Shown here in pieces: positions 13,484-26,991 of a DNA stretch of 64,000 nucleotides. The DNA is from Rallus limicola. Lineage: Eukaryota > Chordata > Aves > Gruiformes > Rallidae. A program made the position numbers and the translations under genes. The notes under the pieces are model-generated. The model worked only from the letters and a program-made list of their open reading frames with translations, made no database searches and was not told the DNA's origin. The stretch's first letter is position 1, and each line of letters begins with the position of its first letter. The stretch lies in contig JAKCOZ010000020.1 in NCBI GenBank assembly GCA_022605955.1, positions 10,777,001-10,841,000 on the forward strand, in the 5' to 3' direction.

Positions 13484-15456
13484 AAGAAGAAATATTTAAC
13501 TATTTTAGTCCCACTGCAGTTTCACACCTGAAGACTGGCACGTTTCATGTCACAGCAACAAACCAAACTGGATGGAGACAGCTACACAGTGAAACTTTTC
13601 TGTCAGTGTAATTTTGTCATTATATTAAAATGCTGCCAAAGGAGGAAAAACAAAGCTTTCTCCAATTTATTTCCAGGAAAGCCTCATCTCTCTCTGCTTC
13701 CTGAAACCATGCACACTCTCACAGTGTAATAGAGCTTTTTCTAGAATATAGGCAATTTTTTTTTAACAGAAAGGGTCAATGCCATTGACTGGACAAAACC
13801 CAAGAATTGAACTATGATAAAATCCTCCTAAAATTGCTGATAATGGGAAACAGTACCATGCTATGTAGTCACGTGTAGCTCAGAATCACCAGAAATCCCC
13901 CCAGATATAGAAGATATTTTACTGTGAGCTGATGGTGTTCTTTGAGATCCTCAGTAATTCTTTTCAAGGAATGTAGGAATCCTTATGACATACTCTCTCC
14001 TACACTTTGATACAATTTGAGAAAAATTATGTACTTAAAAGGAAGCATTAAAAATTTAAACCAATCAGTAGTCAATAGCCACAGAACCTGTGCTGTTTGT
14101 ACAATCACAATGCTGCAATTGTCCAAAAGAGAACACCAACAAAAATGCCAAATCATTCTAAAAGGGATTGCAAGCCAGAGTAAACATCACTTGCTATGCA
14201 GCTATATAGACAATAGTTGGAATTACACAAGTAACCAAGGTTTTATTATTAACATGTATTTTTTTTCTCATTTCTTTAGAGTCACAGTATTTGCAGCAAA
14301 CCCCTCTGTAAATAATTGCATTCTGTGCTTTATGAACTGAAAGTTCCAGTCCCAAGGGTGAGCTTGGGCATTTACTGAGGGCTCGAGTACAATCCTGTTG
14401 CCCCATCTGCTCTCACCCCAAGCCTTGGGAGTGGGGAAAAGTCCCCTGGCATGAGTAAGAGCAAGCAAAAGGCTTTGAAAGCAGGACCAACATGAGAGCC
14501 CCGGGCAAACTTCTTTCTTCCAAGTGCTGCATCTAGGAGAAGCCATGTAGAGCTACAGTTTGGGCTTTGCTTCTCAAGAGAGGACCCTCTCTCTGGAAAC
14601 CAAAGGTGACTTTTCAATGGCTGCAACACTTGTTTAGAGTTCTTCTGTGTCTGTGATGCTTAAAGCTGAAACCTGAGAGAGCTGTCCCAGCCTAACTCAT
14701 TTGGGAACATGGGCCTACTTTGGTTGCTCTCATGAGTACGTGGCTCTAACGGTTACTGGCAGTTTCAAGCTGAGCCTTCAAGACCAGATGCTCTGTTCCA
14801 CAAGCTTCTGCCATGGCCCAGTATCTCTTACTGCCTTTTCACCACTTCTGGCCAACAAACATCCCCATAAACACCAAACAAGAAATACCTTTCCTCTGTA
14901 CAGTCTAACTGATATATAAAGCAGAATCAGGCTTTGAAATTCGCTACTTCCACTTCAAGCCCGACGAAGGGCTGAGTGCTTCAGAGCCTCCTTATTTTTC
15001 TCTAATAAACGATATTTCCTCTACCAATGCATCTGAAACAGAGCAGCTAAACATCATAGCAGCTGCTTTTTGCTTTGTGCAGATTACAGCAGAGGTTCTC
15101 CTCTCTGTCTTTGTCAGACAAGTATTTTTACTGATCCTGGGAAACTGTTTAGATTTTTTGCCCGAACTGTTCTCCTTGCCCTTCCCAAAGCCCCTGCCAG
15201 CCTCTAGGTGCAAACTTCCTCTGCTTTGAAACTTTCCCCCTGCAAACTGTACTAGATGCAATTATTTCCTGAAATATTTAATCTGTCAGTGTTAACTTTG
15301 GCCAGTTGAGGTAAATATAAGTGAGTGAAGACGAATTAGTGAAAATTTAACTCTGGTTCCTGAAGCCAAATGCCATACCAGCAGGCAGGAGACAGACACA
15401 GAAGCCTGTGATGACAAAGACACCTCACATACTGGACAACCATCCCCTAGCCAGAG
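13484..15456. other. intergenic DNA upstream of copy B
   Basis: No coding exon recognised. I looked here for exons 10-12 of the decayed copy and found none. The end of the stretch must hold the 5' UTR and promoter of copy B, but no convincing TATA box or CpG island is visible. Confidence 0.45.
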
Positions 15457-18400
15457 ATGACCGGCTTCCTATCAGACCTGGTAAGTACTTGGTGGGGTAT
15501 TTACATCAGTGACAGTTTTGTACAGTACTAGTGTTGCAATTAAACAAAATCAGTGTCTCAATAAAAACAACAAGGCTCCTATTCACTGAAAGCACCTCAG
15601 AAGTGGTTCTGCCTATCATTTTGAGATATTACAGATGTTGGCACTTCATTTGCTCTGCTATCCACCTTTGTCATATTTTTATCAATAACATTATTGTTTC
15701 TTAAATATTTTCACTTACTAGAAAATATTTGCTTGCCCTCAACCATAATTTGCTTTGCTTACCTGCTGAAAAAAACAGTTTTATTAAATTTATCACTAAT
15801 TATTTAGTGGAAGAAATGGCAGGCAGGGGTTTTGAAATGCAGGGAACAAGACTGGATTTTGGTGGCTGTGGTATCTTGATGGGGATGTTTGTGTGGGAAG
15901 CACTTATATCCTGCATTTATAGGCAGCATTTATATCCTGGCAATGGCTGAGTCTTGAACCCTCGCACATCAGTGATGCATCTCTAATTAGGACAATGTGT
16001 CTTTGAGAGAGAGCTCCCAGCTCTTGCTGGGCACACTTAACCTCTTGCCTAGGAAAGAGGAGTATGGTAGGGATCTCTGAAAGGCTGGCAATGTTTCATT
16101 CATTCACAGCATACTCACTGTCCTGCTGCAGAGGCTGCTGTAGTGTTAACCTAAGTGCTGTCCTAGTTGTGTATTTTTGGATGTGCAACCAACTACAATA
16201 AAATCAAAGTAGGATACTGATTCTTAAAGGTCCAAGGAGATTAAGATAACCTTGCTTAAGACAAGTGGGAGGGGAAAGAGTTCAGAACTGATGATGGTAG
16301 TAAGAGCTAGAAAAGAGGCACTTTCCTCCTCCAGCATAGCTTAAGCAGAAACAGTGAAGAAGGGAAACTCTGTCCCAAGACTTTTCCTTGCTGTTCCCTC
16401 TTCTCCATCAAGGCAAAAAACCCCATGGGTTTCCAAGGGCTGTCACCCTGACAGGAACCAGAGTGGAAAAACATGCTTATAAGCAACATCAGGTTCTTTT
16501 TTTGCCCATATCAGATTTCCTTTTTAAATTTTTAGCTGTGGTGGGAAATTTCAGGAGGTTTTGCCACAAACAAACAAACAAACAAACACCAGCTTTGATG
16601 TGGCTACAAACTTAAGTTTTTGTTTTACTTCTGCAGGTACAGTACCAGGGGCTCTTTCAAATGGTCACTATCCTGGGGATAGGTGGAACATTCCAAAATG
16701 GCTTTCAAGTTTCTACCATCACCTACATGTCTAAGGTAGGCAAAGATGCACATGGCACACTGGCTAACAGCAGCGCTGAGTCTACTTCTTGATGAGTCTT
16801 CTTCCTGGCAGTCAGCAGGGGTTTAATCCCAGTATTCTCCTCTGTTTCCTTCCCTTTACTACACTATCATGCAATGCAGGATGTGCCAGTGTTAGAAGAG
16901 ACATCTGCAAGCTGTTATTTATAACACTCTTCCTCAGCAGATGCACGCTGACCGGGGTTGCACCTGTGCCCCCTTTAAACCTGCAGCACAGGTGTCTCCT
17001 TCAGGGGTCCCATTTAACTCTGTTCTTTACAAGTCTGTGCCTCAGTTCCTCAGGTTTCAAGGACAAAGATCCAAAGAATGAACTCCTTTCAATGGCAAAA
17101 TGAACACACCATACTCTATTACACTATTAGCTAATCACACTTGCAGAGTCTATAAGAAATAGTGACTTTAACTGAAGCAATAAAAATTGTTCTAATTATA
17201 GTAAAATCCAGGCACTGGAGTCACAATTACTGCTAACAAAAATTCTTTCTTCTGTCCCAGCATGTTAAGGCTTTCATCAATGAAACCTGGCTGGAGCGAT
17301 ACGGCTACCCCATCCATCAGGATAACCTCTTGTTCCTATGGTCTATCACTGTGTCCATCTTTGGTATAGGAGGTCTCTTGGGTTCTTCAGGAAGTAGATA
17401 CCTGACAGTCAAGTATGGCAAGTATGTATGTTTAAATACAATTTGCCAGCTGAATCTTACCTGAAGGAAATGACAGTTGTGGTTTTAGATGTGAGATAGA
17501 CTTTTAGGATTAGTCATGCTAATTAGAGTCAGCTTAGCAGAGGTGTCTTCTTCAAGGACTTCCTGCCCTTGTACTGTGGCACAGGCTAATCAACTGTGCT
17601 GCCAGCCTGTCACATTTACTCAGGTTGCTTTAGTCTTGGTGAGGAGGAAAGGCAACCGTCTGGATGAAGGCAGAATGAGTTTCTTGGAGGTGCTACCCAA
17701 AATATAATAGCACCAAGATGCTTCTACGTGCTACATCGGTGTGTTTCATGATGCTTTTTCAGGTGCAGAAAAGCTTTAAGACTTTTCTCTGCTCCAAAAC
17801 TCAGAAGACATATTGTGGGTCTAGAGTATGCAGTGCCAACACTGAAAGGGATTGTTTTGTCCTGCTCCACATATGTATAAATTCACAAAACTAGCCAGAC
17901 AATTTCACCCAAGACATCCTACATGCAGGAACCTAAGTGCCATTTCCCTTCTGATTTTCAAAAATTCTTTTGACTTTCTTGCACTTACAGAAAGAAATGT
18001 CTGATGTGCAACAATCTGCTCATGATAGCAGCAGCATCCATCATGGGCTGCAGTAAAATAGTCGGGTCCTTTGAGATGATTCTAATTGGACGCTTCATGT
18101 GTGGAATAAGTGCAGGTAAGTGATTTCTCCACAGGTTCTCTGCAGGCTGTCCCAAAATTTTTACATCTTTATTCAAAGAAAATAATAGCCCTCCACTAAG
18201 AAAATAAAATATTAAAGTCAGTGATCCCTAGTCAGATCTTCTATAACATCCAGCAATAAAGAGTATAATTACTCTTAATTTCACTGATGTGAAATTAAAT
18301 TCAGCTTTCCCAAGTGCATAAATATTCAGGAATATTTTGATACAATATGAAACAAAGCAGAAAGTCCATAATTCTCTCCTCACCTCAAGGTCTTGGTGTT

Positions 18401-21400
18401 CCTCTACATCAACAGTATGTTGGGGAAATTTCCCCCAAGAAGCTACGAGGATTTGCAAACTCTACCTCCTCTTTCTTTTGGGCACTGGGAAAAGCCATGG
18501 GCCAAATTTCAGGACAAAGGTATAATATAATTGATTTCACACCTAATTCACTTCTGTATCCCTTCTACCTTTCGCTTCTTCCACTGATTTTCTATCCATT
18601 CCTTTCTATCCTCAAAACCAGTGCAATAAACTTTTATCCTATACACATGTTTTATCCCTTCCAGGGAGCTCCTGGGCAGCCAGTCCCTCTGGCCCATGCT
18701 GATAGCCTCCTGTGGACTTCCAGCACTGATCCAGCTGGTCACTCTGCCCTTCTTCCCTGAGTCCCCACCATATCTCCTTGTGCATCAAGGAGACGAGGAA
18801 GGCTGCAGAAAAGGTAACTGAGAACTCCAGGTTCCTGTTCCTCTCTTGGCTTTCAGTTGTTTGTAATGTTTGCTCTTCCCATATGGAAAAAAATCAACTG
18901 AACAAAGTTTTTCCTTGCTCATTTCTAAGATGACTCTGTGAATGCTACTAAATATAGTTTTGTTGTAATTTCCACATGGAACATGAAACTATTTCCCTCT
19001 ACAGTTCTGTATTACAAGACTTGTTTCATTCAGCTGACCAAACTTGTCCAGTCAGTCTGATGATAAATGATAAATGGTTGTTTGCACTGCTGGGCTCCAC
19101 AGGGCACCCCTCAGCTCTTGTTGTTGGCTATGTCCCCTGCTCAGATCCTGAGAGAAGGAGGAAGGGAGAAAAGTTGACCCTTGGGCAGGGAGGGAGTCAC
19201 TGTGAACTGCACTAAGCCCCTCTGTCAGAACAGGTCCCTGTGTGCAGAAGGGGACCTGGACTCTTGAACACATGATAGAGTATCTCTGCCTCACAGCACA
19301 GCCCCAGCCCTCGCATGCTGCGCTGCTAAGTACATGCATCACCTACTCAACAAACTCCTGAGGCAACAAACAAGCAATGAATTAACATGGCAGGTCTCAC
19401 TCTCCTTCTCCACAGCCATAAGGCAGCTTTGGGGTGAAGGCCATCACCAAGCAGAGATTGATGACATCATGAAAGAGAAGGCAACAATGAAAAACACCAA
19501 GATCTTGAGTGTCCTGGAGCTAATGAGAGAACCAGCTTTCCGTTGGCAGCTGTACATGATAGTTATTCTGACCGCCACAGTTCAGCTATGTGGCATCAAT
19601 GCAGTTGAGTGTATTTCCCCCTTAAAGTCTCAAAACAAGTAATGACAACCCTAAAGGAGACATCATGGCTCCCAGGAGTTCCCTCTGTTTTTCTCAGGCT
19701 TCTTTGACCAGAAGTTGCTGCCCGCCAGCCCTGCTACAAGGCAGCAGCAGTGGTCTGCAAAGCGTGGACGGGCTCTTCATGTGACATTCCAGCTTTTGGT
19801 TGGAGTTACCTTCCTCACTAGTCAGGCTTATTTAGCAGTTGTTTTTGGAAGTTGTTACAAGGTCCCAGAACCTGCTCTTACAAATAAGCTCACCCTCTAT
19901 CAAAAAAATCTGTAGGTTTATGTTACTGCTATTTGCCCCCAGGATGCTACAAGTATCCTAAAATGCTGGGATGGCAGTATGCTTATTCTACCTTTAAATC
20001 TAATCAATAAGCATGCTCACTGTTCTGCTTCTGCAGTTCTCTGCCTCCTCACAGCAGCACTTCTGTGGGGTTGTTTTGAAGCCACAGCTTTGCAATTGCC
20101 TGCATAAATTCTTCTACCTCTAACATCACAGTGCAGCAACATCTGCAAAGCAAATACACAGCTGAGCCTAACACAGCTTAAACTAGAATCTTTATCATCT
20201 CAGCATATGTCCAAACAGTAGCAGAGGAACCTGAAAAAGTTCTGGGTTTACCCCCTCATGACTCCATAATGCATGCTCTTCTTGAGAAAGGCAAATACAT
20301 CCTACAAGGATGCTTTTGGATGGGTTCCAGAACTGATGAAATACCCAGCTCTTTCTGAAAGCACCTAAATCAGGACTCTGAAAAGCTAATTACATTGCAG
20401 CAGCTGGAGATTCTTATCTTTTATCTAATAAATTAATTACATTTCACAATGGTTTTCTCTGCCAATAAAGTGAACACTACCAAAAAGAGTGCAGAATTCT
20501 AGGTCATTCCAGCAGCTCCCATCTACAGCAGTGTCACACAGGCATGGGTAAGAAATCAGTTCTTTTCTTCTCTTACTGTTTTATGGGGTTTTCTTCCAGA
20601 TCTATTTTTATACTTTTGAGGTCCTCCAGGCAGCTGGCTTTCAAGAAAGAATGATCTCCTATATGACCCTGTCTCTTGGACTCTCTGAACTCGTAGCTGC
20701 TGTAGTCTGTGTAAGTCACACTGCTATGGGAATGGGTCACAAGCTCCTCTTCTGGCACTGACATCAGTGTGATTTCTGCCCTTCAGAGCTCCATCATTGA
20801 GCGACTGGGCAGGAAAGTGCTTCTAAGAGGAGGCTATTTGATCATGGGTTCACTGCTAGCTGGTATCACCGTGACCCTCTCCCTGCAGGTAAGGAAAATC
20901 TTCACATGGCAGATCTCTTTCCATTATCTATTCTATTTCTAACCTGGGCTGAGAGGCAGGATCATGCTACTGAAAAAGGAAAGTGAGGCTTAGAAGTGCC
21001 AAGAAAACTTCTGTGTTAACAGCTTGCCCTCTGGGTGAGGTAGAGGGAATATCCTAAAGATTGAACTTGTCTATACATAAGATCAAACACTCTCTCAGCA
21101 AGTCCTCTGTTGTACTCCTGCTTTCCTTTCAACATGGTCCCATGGGCTCAGCAAGGAGCACAAAGAACCCTGGGAGACTACCACTGATTCCTGATTTAAT
21201 CAGATTTCAAGGATCAAATGCTGGCCAGCATAGATCAAAAGACAGTCCTAGGAAAATGGCCCATTCTATTAAAGCAGTTTTTAACAATTAATAACAAAAA
21301 AACCCAGACTCTTTGCATCACTTAGCTTGAAATTTAACTTTGCTGCAGAAAATACTGGGAATGCAGATATCTGGTCAGACTGGACACCAGTTTATGCTGT

Positions 21401-23543
21401 CACTGCTGTTGAAGCAAGTCTTGTGGGTTGTCAGTATTCATCCAAAAGTTACTCTATAGACACTACTGTAAAATTAGTCTTGAAGCAAGGTGGCAGCAGA
21501 CTTCCAGTTTTGCTTCATTCATGAAGGATGTCAAACTTAGGAGAAAGAAATCTTTTTTTCCTAAACCACTGTCTCATATCTTCTTCACTAAGATCTAGGG
21601 AAATTCCTTTTCAGTACCAGTTATTGAACCTTAATGAAAGTGAAGACAGACATGATTTGGCTGTCCCATACCTCTAACTGTTTGGCTAAGCACCGTGAAG
21701 TCAAGAAGAAAGGAGGACAAGTTGGAAAAGTACTATTCAGGCTTCCTTTAACTGAAGGTGTCCAAGCTTGACAGCTGCTCTAAACTAGCAAACCAGCTTC
21801 TCTGCTCACCTAACACAAACCTCACTGCTCCAGCCACAGGAAAAAACACATTTCTCTGCCCATTGCCACACACTGCGGTTTTTCTCTTGAGGTGACAATG
21901 GTGGAAAGCAAGCACCATTTCTCACCTATGGTTATTAACAGATTTCACCCAGAAGTTAGTTGTGTTTATTTGTTGGGTTTTTTTCCCAGGATTGGTATTT
22001 CTGGATGCCATACTGCAGCCTTTGTCTGATTGTCTTGTTTGCAATTGTCTTTGGACTTGGGCCAGGTAAGTACTCATTCAAAAGAAATAAAGGAGTTAAG
22101 TCATGTGAGCTTATTAATAGGGCTAGGAAAATACTGGATAATATTGTGTAACATTTATCATGAGTTAATTTATCCTGATCTTGTAGTCATGTAACCATCA
22201 TGGATCCAATCATTGGCCATAAACTTCAGTGCCATCGGGTTTGAGTTCTGCTAACAAGAGGAAAGGAATGCAGCAAAAAGTACTCACTGGAAAAATACAG
22301 CAAAAAGAGAGCAAAAACAGATGGGTAAAAAGATAAAAAGATTTAAAAAAAAAACAAACACTAAGGAAACAAAGAAAAATAAAAGCAAGAGGTCTTTTAA
22401 ATAAATTCAGTGTTGTATAATGTTACATCTTATCCCACATAGACAGCAGTGCAGAAGACCTACTTTGGAGTAATTATTTCCTAGCATATACTACTTGTTC
22501 TTCTTTAAAAAAAAAAATAAAAAATTAAAAGCCTACTCATTTTTAAAATATTTGCCCTCCCACATGGCAGGGTTGATTTATTTCTTTAAATCAAAGCTGT
22601 CAAAGTCCTGTGACTTCAAAGCATCACTGAAATGCCCAGAAAGTGAATCCAGGAAGATCACTCAGTGGTGATCTAGGAGTATTGTGATGGGAACTCTTGG
22701 TAGCAATAATAATTGTTATTCCATCCTTACACAGCTGCTTTCATGAGAAAATGTCAGACTCTCTCAAGTGTTAACTACTTAATTCTTGAATCTCCCTGAT
22801 AAATTTATTTGAATATGTTAACACATTAATAAACCAGTGGCTAGCAGTTTATAAGATACCATGAACATTTTCTTTTCTAAACAAGAGTCTTTTCAATGCC
22901 AGTCCATGATGGAAGCAGCTGTTGACTGTGCAATAGTAACACTCAATCCAAATGTTCAAATCAAACACATCAACAAGTGCTAATTCTTATTCTTCTTCCC
23001 TTTCAGCTGGTGCCACAGTTTCTGTTAGGGTTGAAATTCTCAAGACCCCCTGCAGACCCCCTGCCTTTGTGATCAGCGCGGTTCTCAGCTGGCTGGGTGT
23101 CTTTGTGATTGGAACAACCTTCCCCTTCATCGTGGTGAGTGACTTTCCCAGGGACACTGCCACTTCTGCAGCTGAAGGGCTCTGGTTTGCCCAAGTCCCT
23201 TAGGCAGACTGCAGTATCTGTCAAAGGTCAAAATGCAAAGAACTCCTCGAACTGAAAGTACTTTGGGCCCCAAATACAAGAACTGTGCCAAGAAAGTGAT
23301 GGAAATATGTGCTCATTTTGCTCTCTTTCCCTGCAGGAAAGACTCAAGCACTTCTGCTTCCTCATCTTTATGGGGGTTCTTTTCACTTCAGGGATAATTA
23401 TCCACCTGTTCCTTCCAGAAACAAAAGGGAAATCAATCGTGGAAATCACAGAAGAATTCGATAAGCTAAACTTTAAAAAGAAGCATATTCCAACATCTCC
23501 AAATCATGTCACAGAGGATTACACCTTCTGCACCAGGCTTTGA
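15457..23543 (+). CDS. SLC2A11L: SLC2A11-like sugar transporter, copy B (complete)
   Basis: Complete GLUT-family transporter of 499 residues, the usual length for GLUT11. Coding exons: 15457-15480, 16637-16735, 17261-17421, 17991-18115, 18390-18519, 18665-18813, 19416-19603, 20600-20710, 20787-20888, 21990-22065, 23007-23134 and 23337-23543. The start encodes MTGFLSDL, parallel to MAHFFSDL of copy C, followed by a GTAAGT donor. Landmarks: NETW sequon at 48-51, [12 protein letters not shown] at 146-157, PESPPYL at 211-217, QLCGINA at 286-292, ERLGRK at 334-339, PETKGK at 458-463. Twelve membrane helices are expected. The TM7 motif INAIYFY resembles class II (GLUT5-type) members. Oddities: Arg in LLRGGY where A and C have Trp, and an Arg inside the predicted TM10 (SVRVEI). 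No inactivating change was seen. Plasma-membrane location follows from the family; the substrate is unknown. Confidence 0.93.
16566..16588. repeat. (CAAA)n microsatellite
   Basis: Short tandem CAAA run in intron 1 of copy B, just upstream of the exon 2 acceptor. Confidence 0.85.
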
Positions 23544-26436
23544 TCTGCTGTTAGCTGGAGCCAGGCCTTCTTAAAAGAAAGAAAGAAAAAAAGACATTTG
23601 TCATTTTCTGTCTAGCAAGTTTGTCCAAATGGACCATCAGCTTTTGTATCTGTTAATTATAAGGTTTCTATTTTGCCAAAACAGCACCTTTCTCAAGCAC
23701 TCCACTCTGGGCAGCTTAGAAAAGGGATGGTGGCTGATGTTAGCAGGATAGACTCATGTGAATCATGAGCTTTATGGCTGAATGTGCTGATGTGTAAATC
23801 TCTTCTTAACAGAGCAACTAACACACACTGAAACTACATGTAGGATTTATAAACACTCTGCTGACCGCAGAGAAAGGGAAGACCTCTGATCTCTTTTCTC
23901 TCTCTGATTTCTGAATGTGTTTTCACAACCCTGAGATGGGAATAGTGAAGTTCTTGGCTGGCTGTCTCTGGCTAGGGTTCAATCCACAACAGATTAAAGA
24001 AAAAAATTAGTGGAATAGGAGAGAAATTTTTTGTTTCTCTAGACTCAACTGAATAATCAGACTTTGCCAGGTTCTCATGCATAATGCCATGTTGTCCTTG
24101 TGTTGTGATTCTAAGCTCAGATTTGTTAATGAAAAAGTATGGGGGGAAAGTTCCTACAGAACTCTTCTGAAGGAATAGTGCCTTTCAATGGCAATACAGC
24201 TACAGGACTCAGTAGAATCCAACCACCATAAAGCAGGAGCACACGGAATCCTAGAGTCTTTTTAGACGTTCTGTGCTATTTGCCCATCACAGTCATCATC
24301 TGAAATCCCCTTCCAGGATCAGAGTTCCCACAGACATCTCATGGGCCGTGAATCCCACAGCAATTTAGCTGCAACTTTTCTTTATGTGACTTTTGGCTAC
24401 ATGGACCCCATCTACCCCAGAAGAATCGCCCCAGACTGTAACTCCTGGCTGCAACTGAATACCTGTTGCTTTATGGTTTCTCTAAAACACATCTGTACAG
24501 TACCTCACTGTATGTACAGCAGGCTGTCAGCAAGTGCTCAGAAATGTCCTCCAGCTCTTGGATACATGCAGGACTCCTGCAGGACTCCTGCCTAGGGTGT
24601 ATTTCTCTACCATGACTAAGAAGAGACCGCATATATTTCAGGGGTGTGCAATCAGTACAGACTCTTCAGTCATAGTTCACTGCAAGTGTGGATGCTGATT
24701 GACAGTCATCTGACTGCAAATATTTTATGCCTTGAATATTTTGTCACTCATACACTAGATAAGATTTAAAGTAAAAGAATGAAATGTAATTCCAACATAA
24801 AGAACTTTGAAGCATTTCCACCAACAATTTATGGTTTAGTTTACAGTCTCTCATAGGAGTTTTGCCAATTTTTACAAGCATGTAGTTGCACAGAGGTAAG
24901 GAAACAAAGTGAGAGAATATGTTAAAACATACCAGATGCAAGTTTCCTAACTTCCAGATCTAGAGTGACATACCATTTCCAGTGATCTGTGTTGTAGGAG
25001 TGGATACAATATCATTTTCTACATTGATCTATAATCAACTTGAGTTTGCATACTGCAGGCTTTCAAACTATCAATGAACTTTGTGGCTGTATAATACCAA
25101 GTTCCTAACTTTTCTTCCTGCTATACATAGTCAAAGGTAAAAAGAATTTGTGAGCCATATAGGTTACCATGATGTAGTAAAGTACCACAGGAATTAATTT
25201 CACCAGAACTTGTTTGGAAATATACAAACTCAAGGGACTTTTCTTTAGAAAATACCTAATATTCTGCATGTTTGCCTCTATCAATGAGAAGCTCACACAG
25301 TCCTAGTAGAAAAGCAGTGCTATTAGGAAGAACATGAACAAAGCTATGGCTCACAGCAGAACACACTATACAACTTAAAATCTGAACTCTAGATTTGTGC
25401 AGTAAAATAAGCAGTTTTATCTCTGATATTCCTTTGACTGGTATTTTTACTTCAAGTCAAATAAGCTTATTCAAAATAAGAATTCAATTGTTCATCTTAA
25501 CTGCTGCTTATCTTTAATTTGAAATGTTATGCATAATAAAAAATGCAGATTGCCTTGTAATAAAACTTCTGGCCTCCACAAATGCTTCTTTCCCAGCATC
25601 AGGATCTCCCTTAGGAACAGGTGTCCAGAAGAAAAGGTGTGCATACCCTTCCATGATTGGGATTGTTCATTATTCCTGTCTTTAGTAATGACTTCAGACT
25701 TTACAGTAAAAGCTAATCTATGAAGTGTCCTTAAATGTCAGAAAAACAGTAATTTCATAGTGTTCCACACACATATAATAACAACTGCCAGTCTTTTGGA
25801 GACAACTACCAAAGCAGAAAGGAAATCTCAACTTTTTGCAAAAGAGAATTCTCTTTTCCTAACTGGTCATTCTGAAAACATCCTTCTTTCCATCACAACC
25901 ATACCTGAAGTCTTGTGAAACAAGCAGAGTGGCATCGTGTAGCATTGCTGAAGTGACTCTCTAGTGAGCCACTGCTCTGGTCTGTTACTCATTAGATGAT
26001 ATTAGGAAAGCCTTCCCCATAAGATCCTCACCAGGAAGCAAGCAGATGCCCTATGGGACATTAATGTGACAACGAAGCGTGACAGCTGTTTGGAGCACAG
26101 GTCAAACAGCCTGTGCTCAGTGGAGCAAGAACTTCATTCTGGTAACGAACATATCAAGGGATGAAACAGCAAAAAATGTGGTTCAAATATACCTGAGAGG
26201 TGACAAAGAGATCAGTCAGAAGTTTGAAGAACACTGCATGTATGTTTTCTCCCAGAGACATCAGTTGATGGGTAAGATAGGTCTCAAATACCGACTCAAA
26301 ACATAAAGACTGGACCAGTGAACTGCTGTCAGCCAGCCAGCCAAACCACAGGTCCGCTCAGCCTGGCCTGTATGGGGGAAGGCTTAGCACAGCTTTGTGC
26401 ATGTGTGTCACACACAATTGCAAAATTGCCAGGTAA
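23544..26436. other. intergenic DNA after copy B
   Basis: Holds the 3' UTR of copy B; no well-placed AATAAA is visible close to the stop. The rest is AT-rich with only short open frames and no recognisable gene. Confidence 0.45.
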
Positions 26437-26441
26437 GTGAC

Positions 26442-26991
26442 TGTCCTGGTTTTGGCTGGGATAGAGTTAATTCTCTTCCTAGTAGCTCATATAGTGCTGT
26501 GGCTTGGGGTTAGTGTGGGAGTAATGTTGATAACACACTGATGTTTCTTAGCTGTTACAATCAAGTCAAGAAGTTACCAGCTTCCGAAGCCCTGTCAGGG
26601 AGGAGGCATAAACCTTCCACAGGGATGCACAAGAACCTGGGAGGGGGCACAGCCAGGACACCCGACCCAAACTGCCAAAAGGACAGTCCATACAACATGA
26701 CATCATGCTCAGTATATAAATTTTGGGGGAAGTTGGCTCGGGCGCGATCACAGCTCAGGGAAAGGCTAGTCCTTGCCTGGTGGGTGGTGTGCACCTACAC
26801 TGTGCAGCACTTGTTTCACATATACCATTATTTTCTCTTTATTTGCTGTCCTATTAAACTGTTTTTAACTCAGCTCAGGAGTTTTGTGGGTTTGGTTTTT
26901 TTCCCAATTCTCCTTCTCATCCCACCAGTGTGGGGGAAGTGAGTGAGCAGCTGCATGGTCCTTAGTTTCTGGCTGAGGTTAAGTCATGACA
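26442..26991 (+). mobile_element. solo ERV-type LTR, plus orientation
   Basis: About 550 bp beginning TGTCCTGGTTTTGGCTGGG and ending AAGTCATGACA. A TATA-like box (GTATATAAA) lies near 26713 and an ATTAAA signal near 26855, as expected for an LTR promoter and poly(A) region. The flanking pentamers GTGAC and ATGAG match only partly, so the target duplication has decayed or the boundary is off by a base or two. No internal retroviral sequence is present. Its terminal sequences match those of the minus-strand LTR at 10594, so the two belong to the same or related families. Confidence 0.8.
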
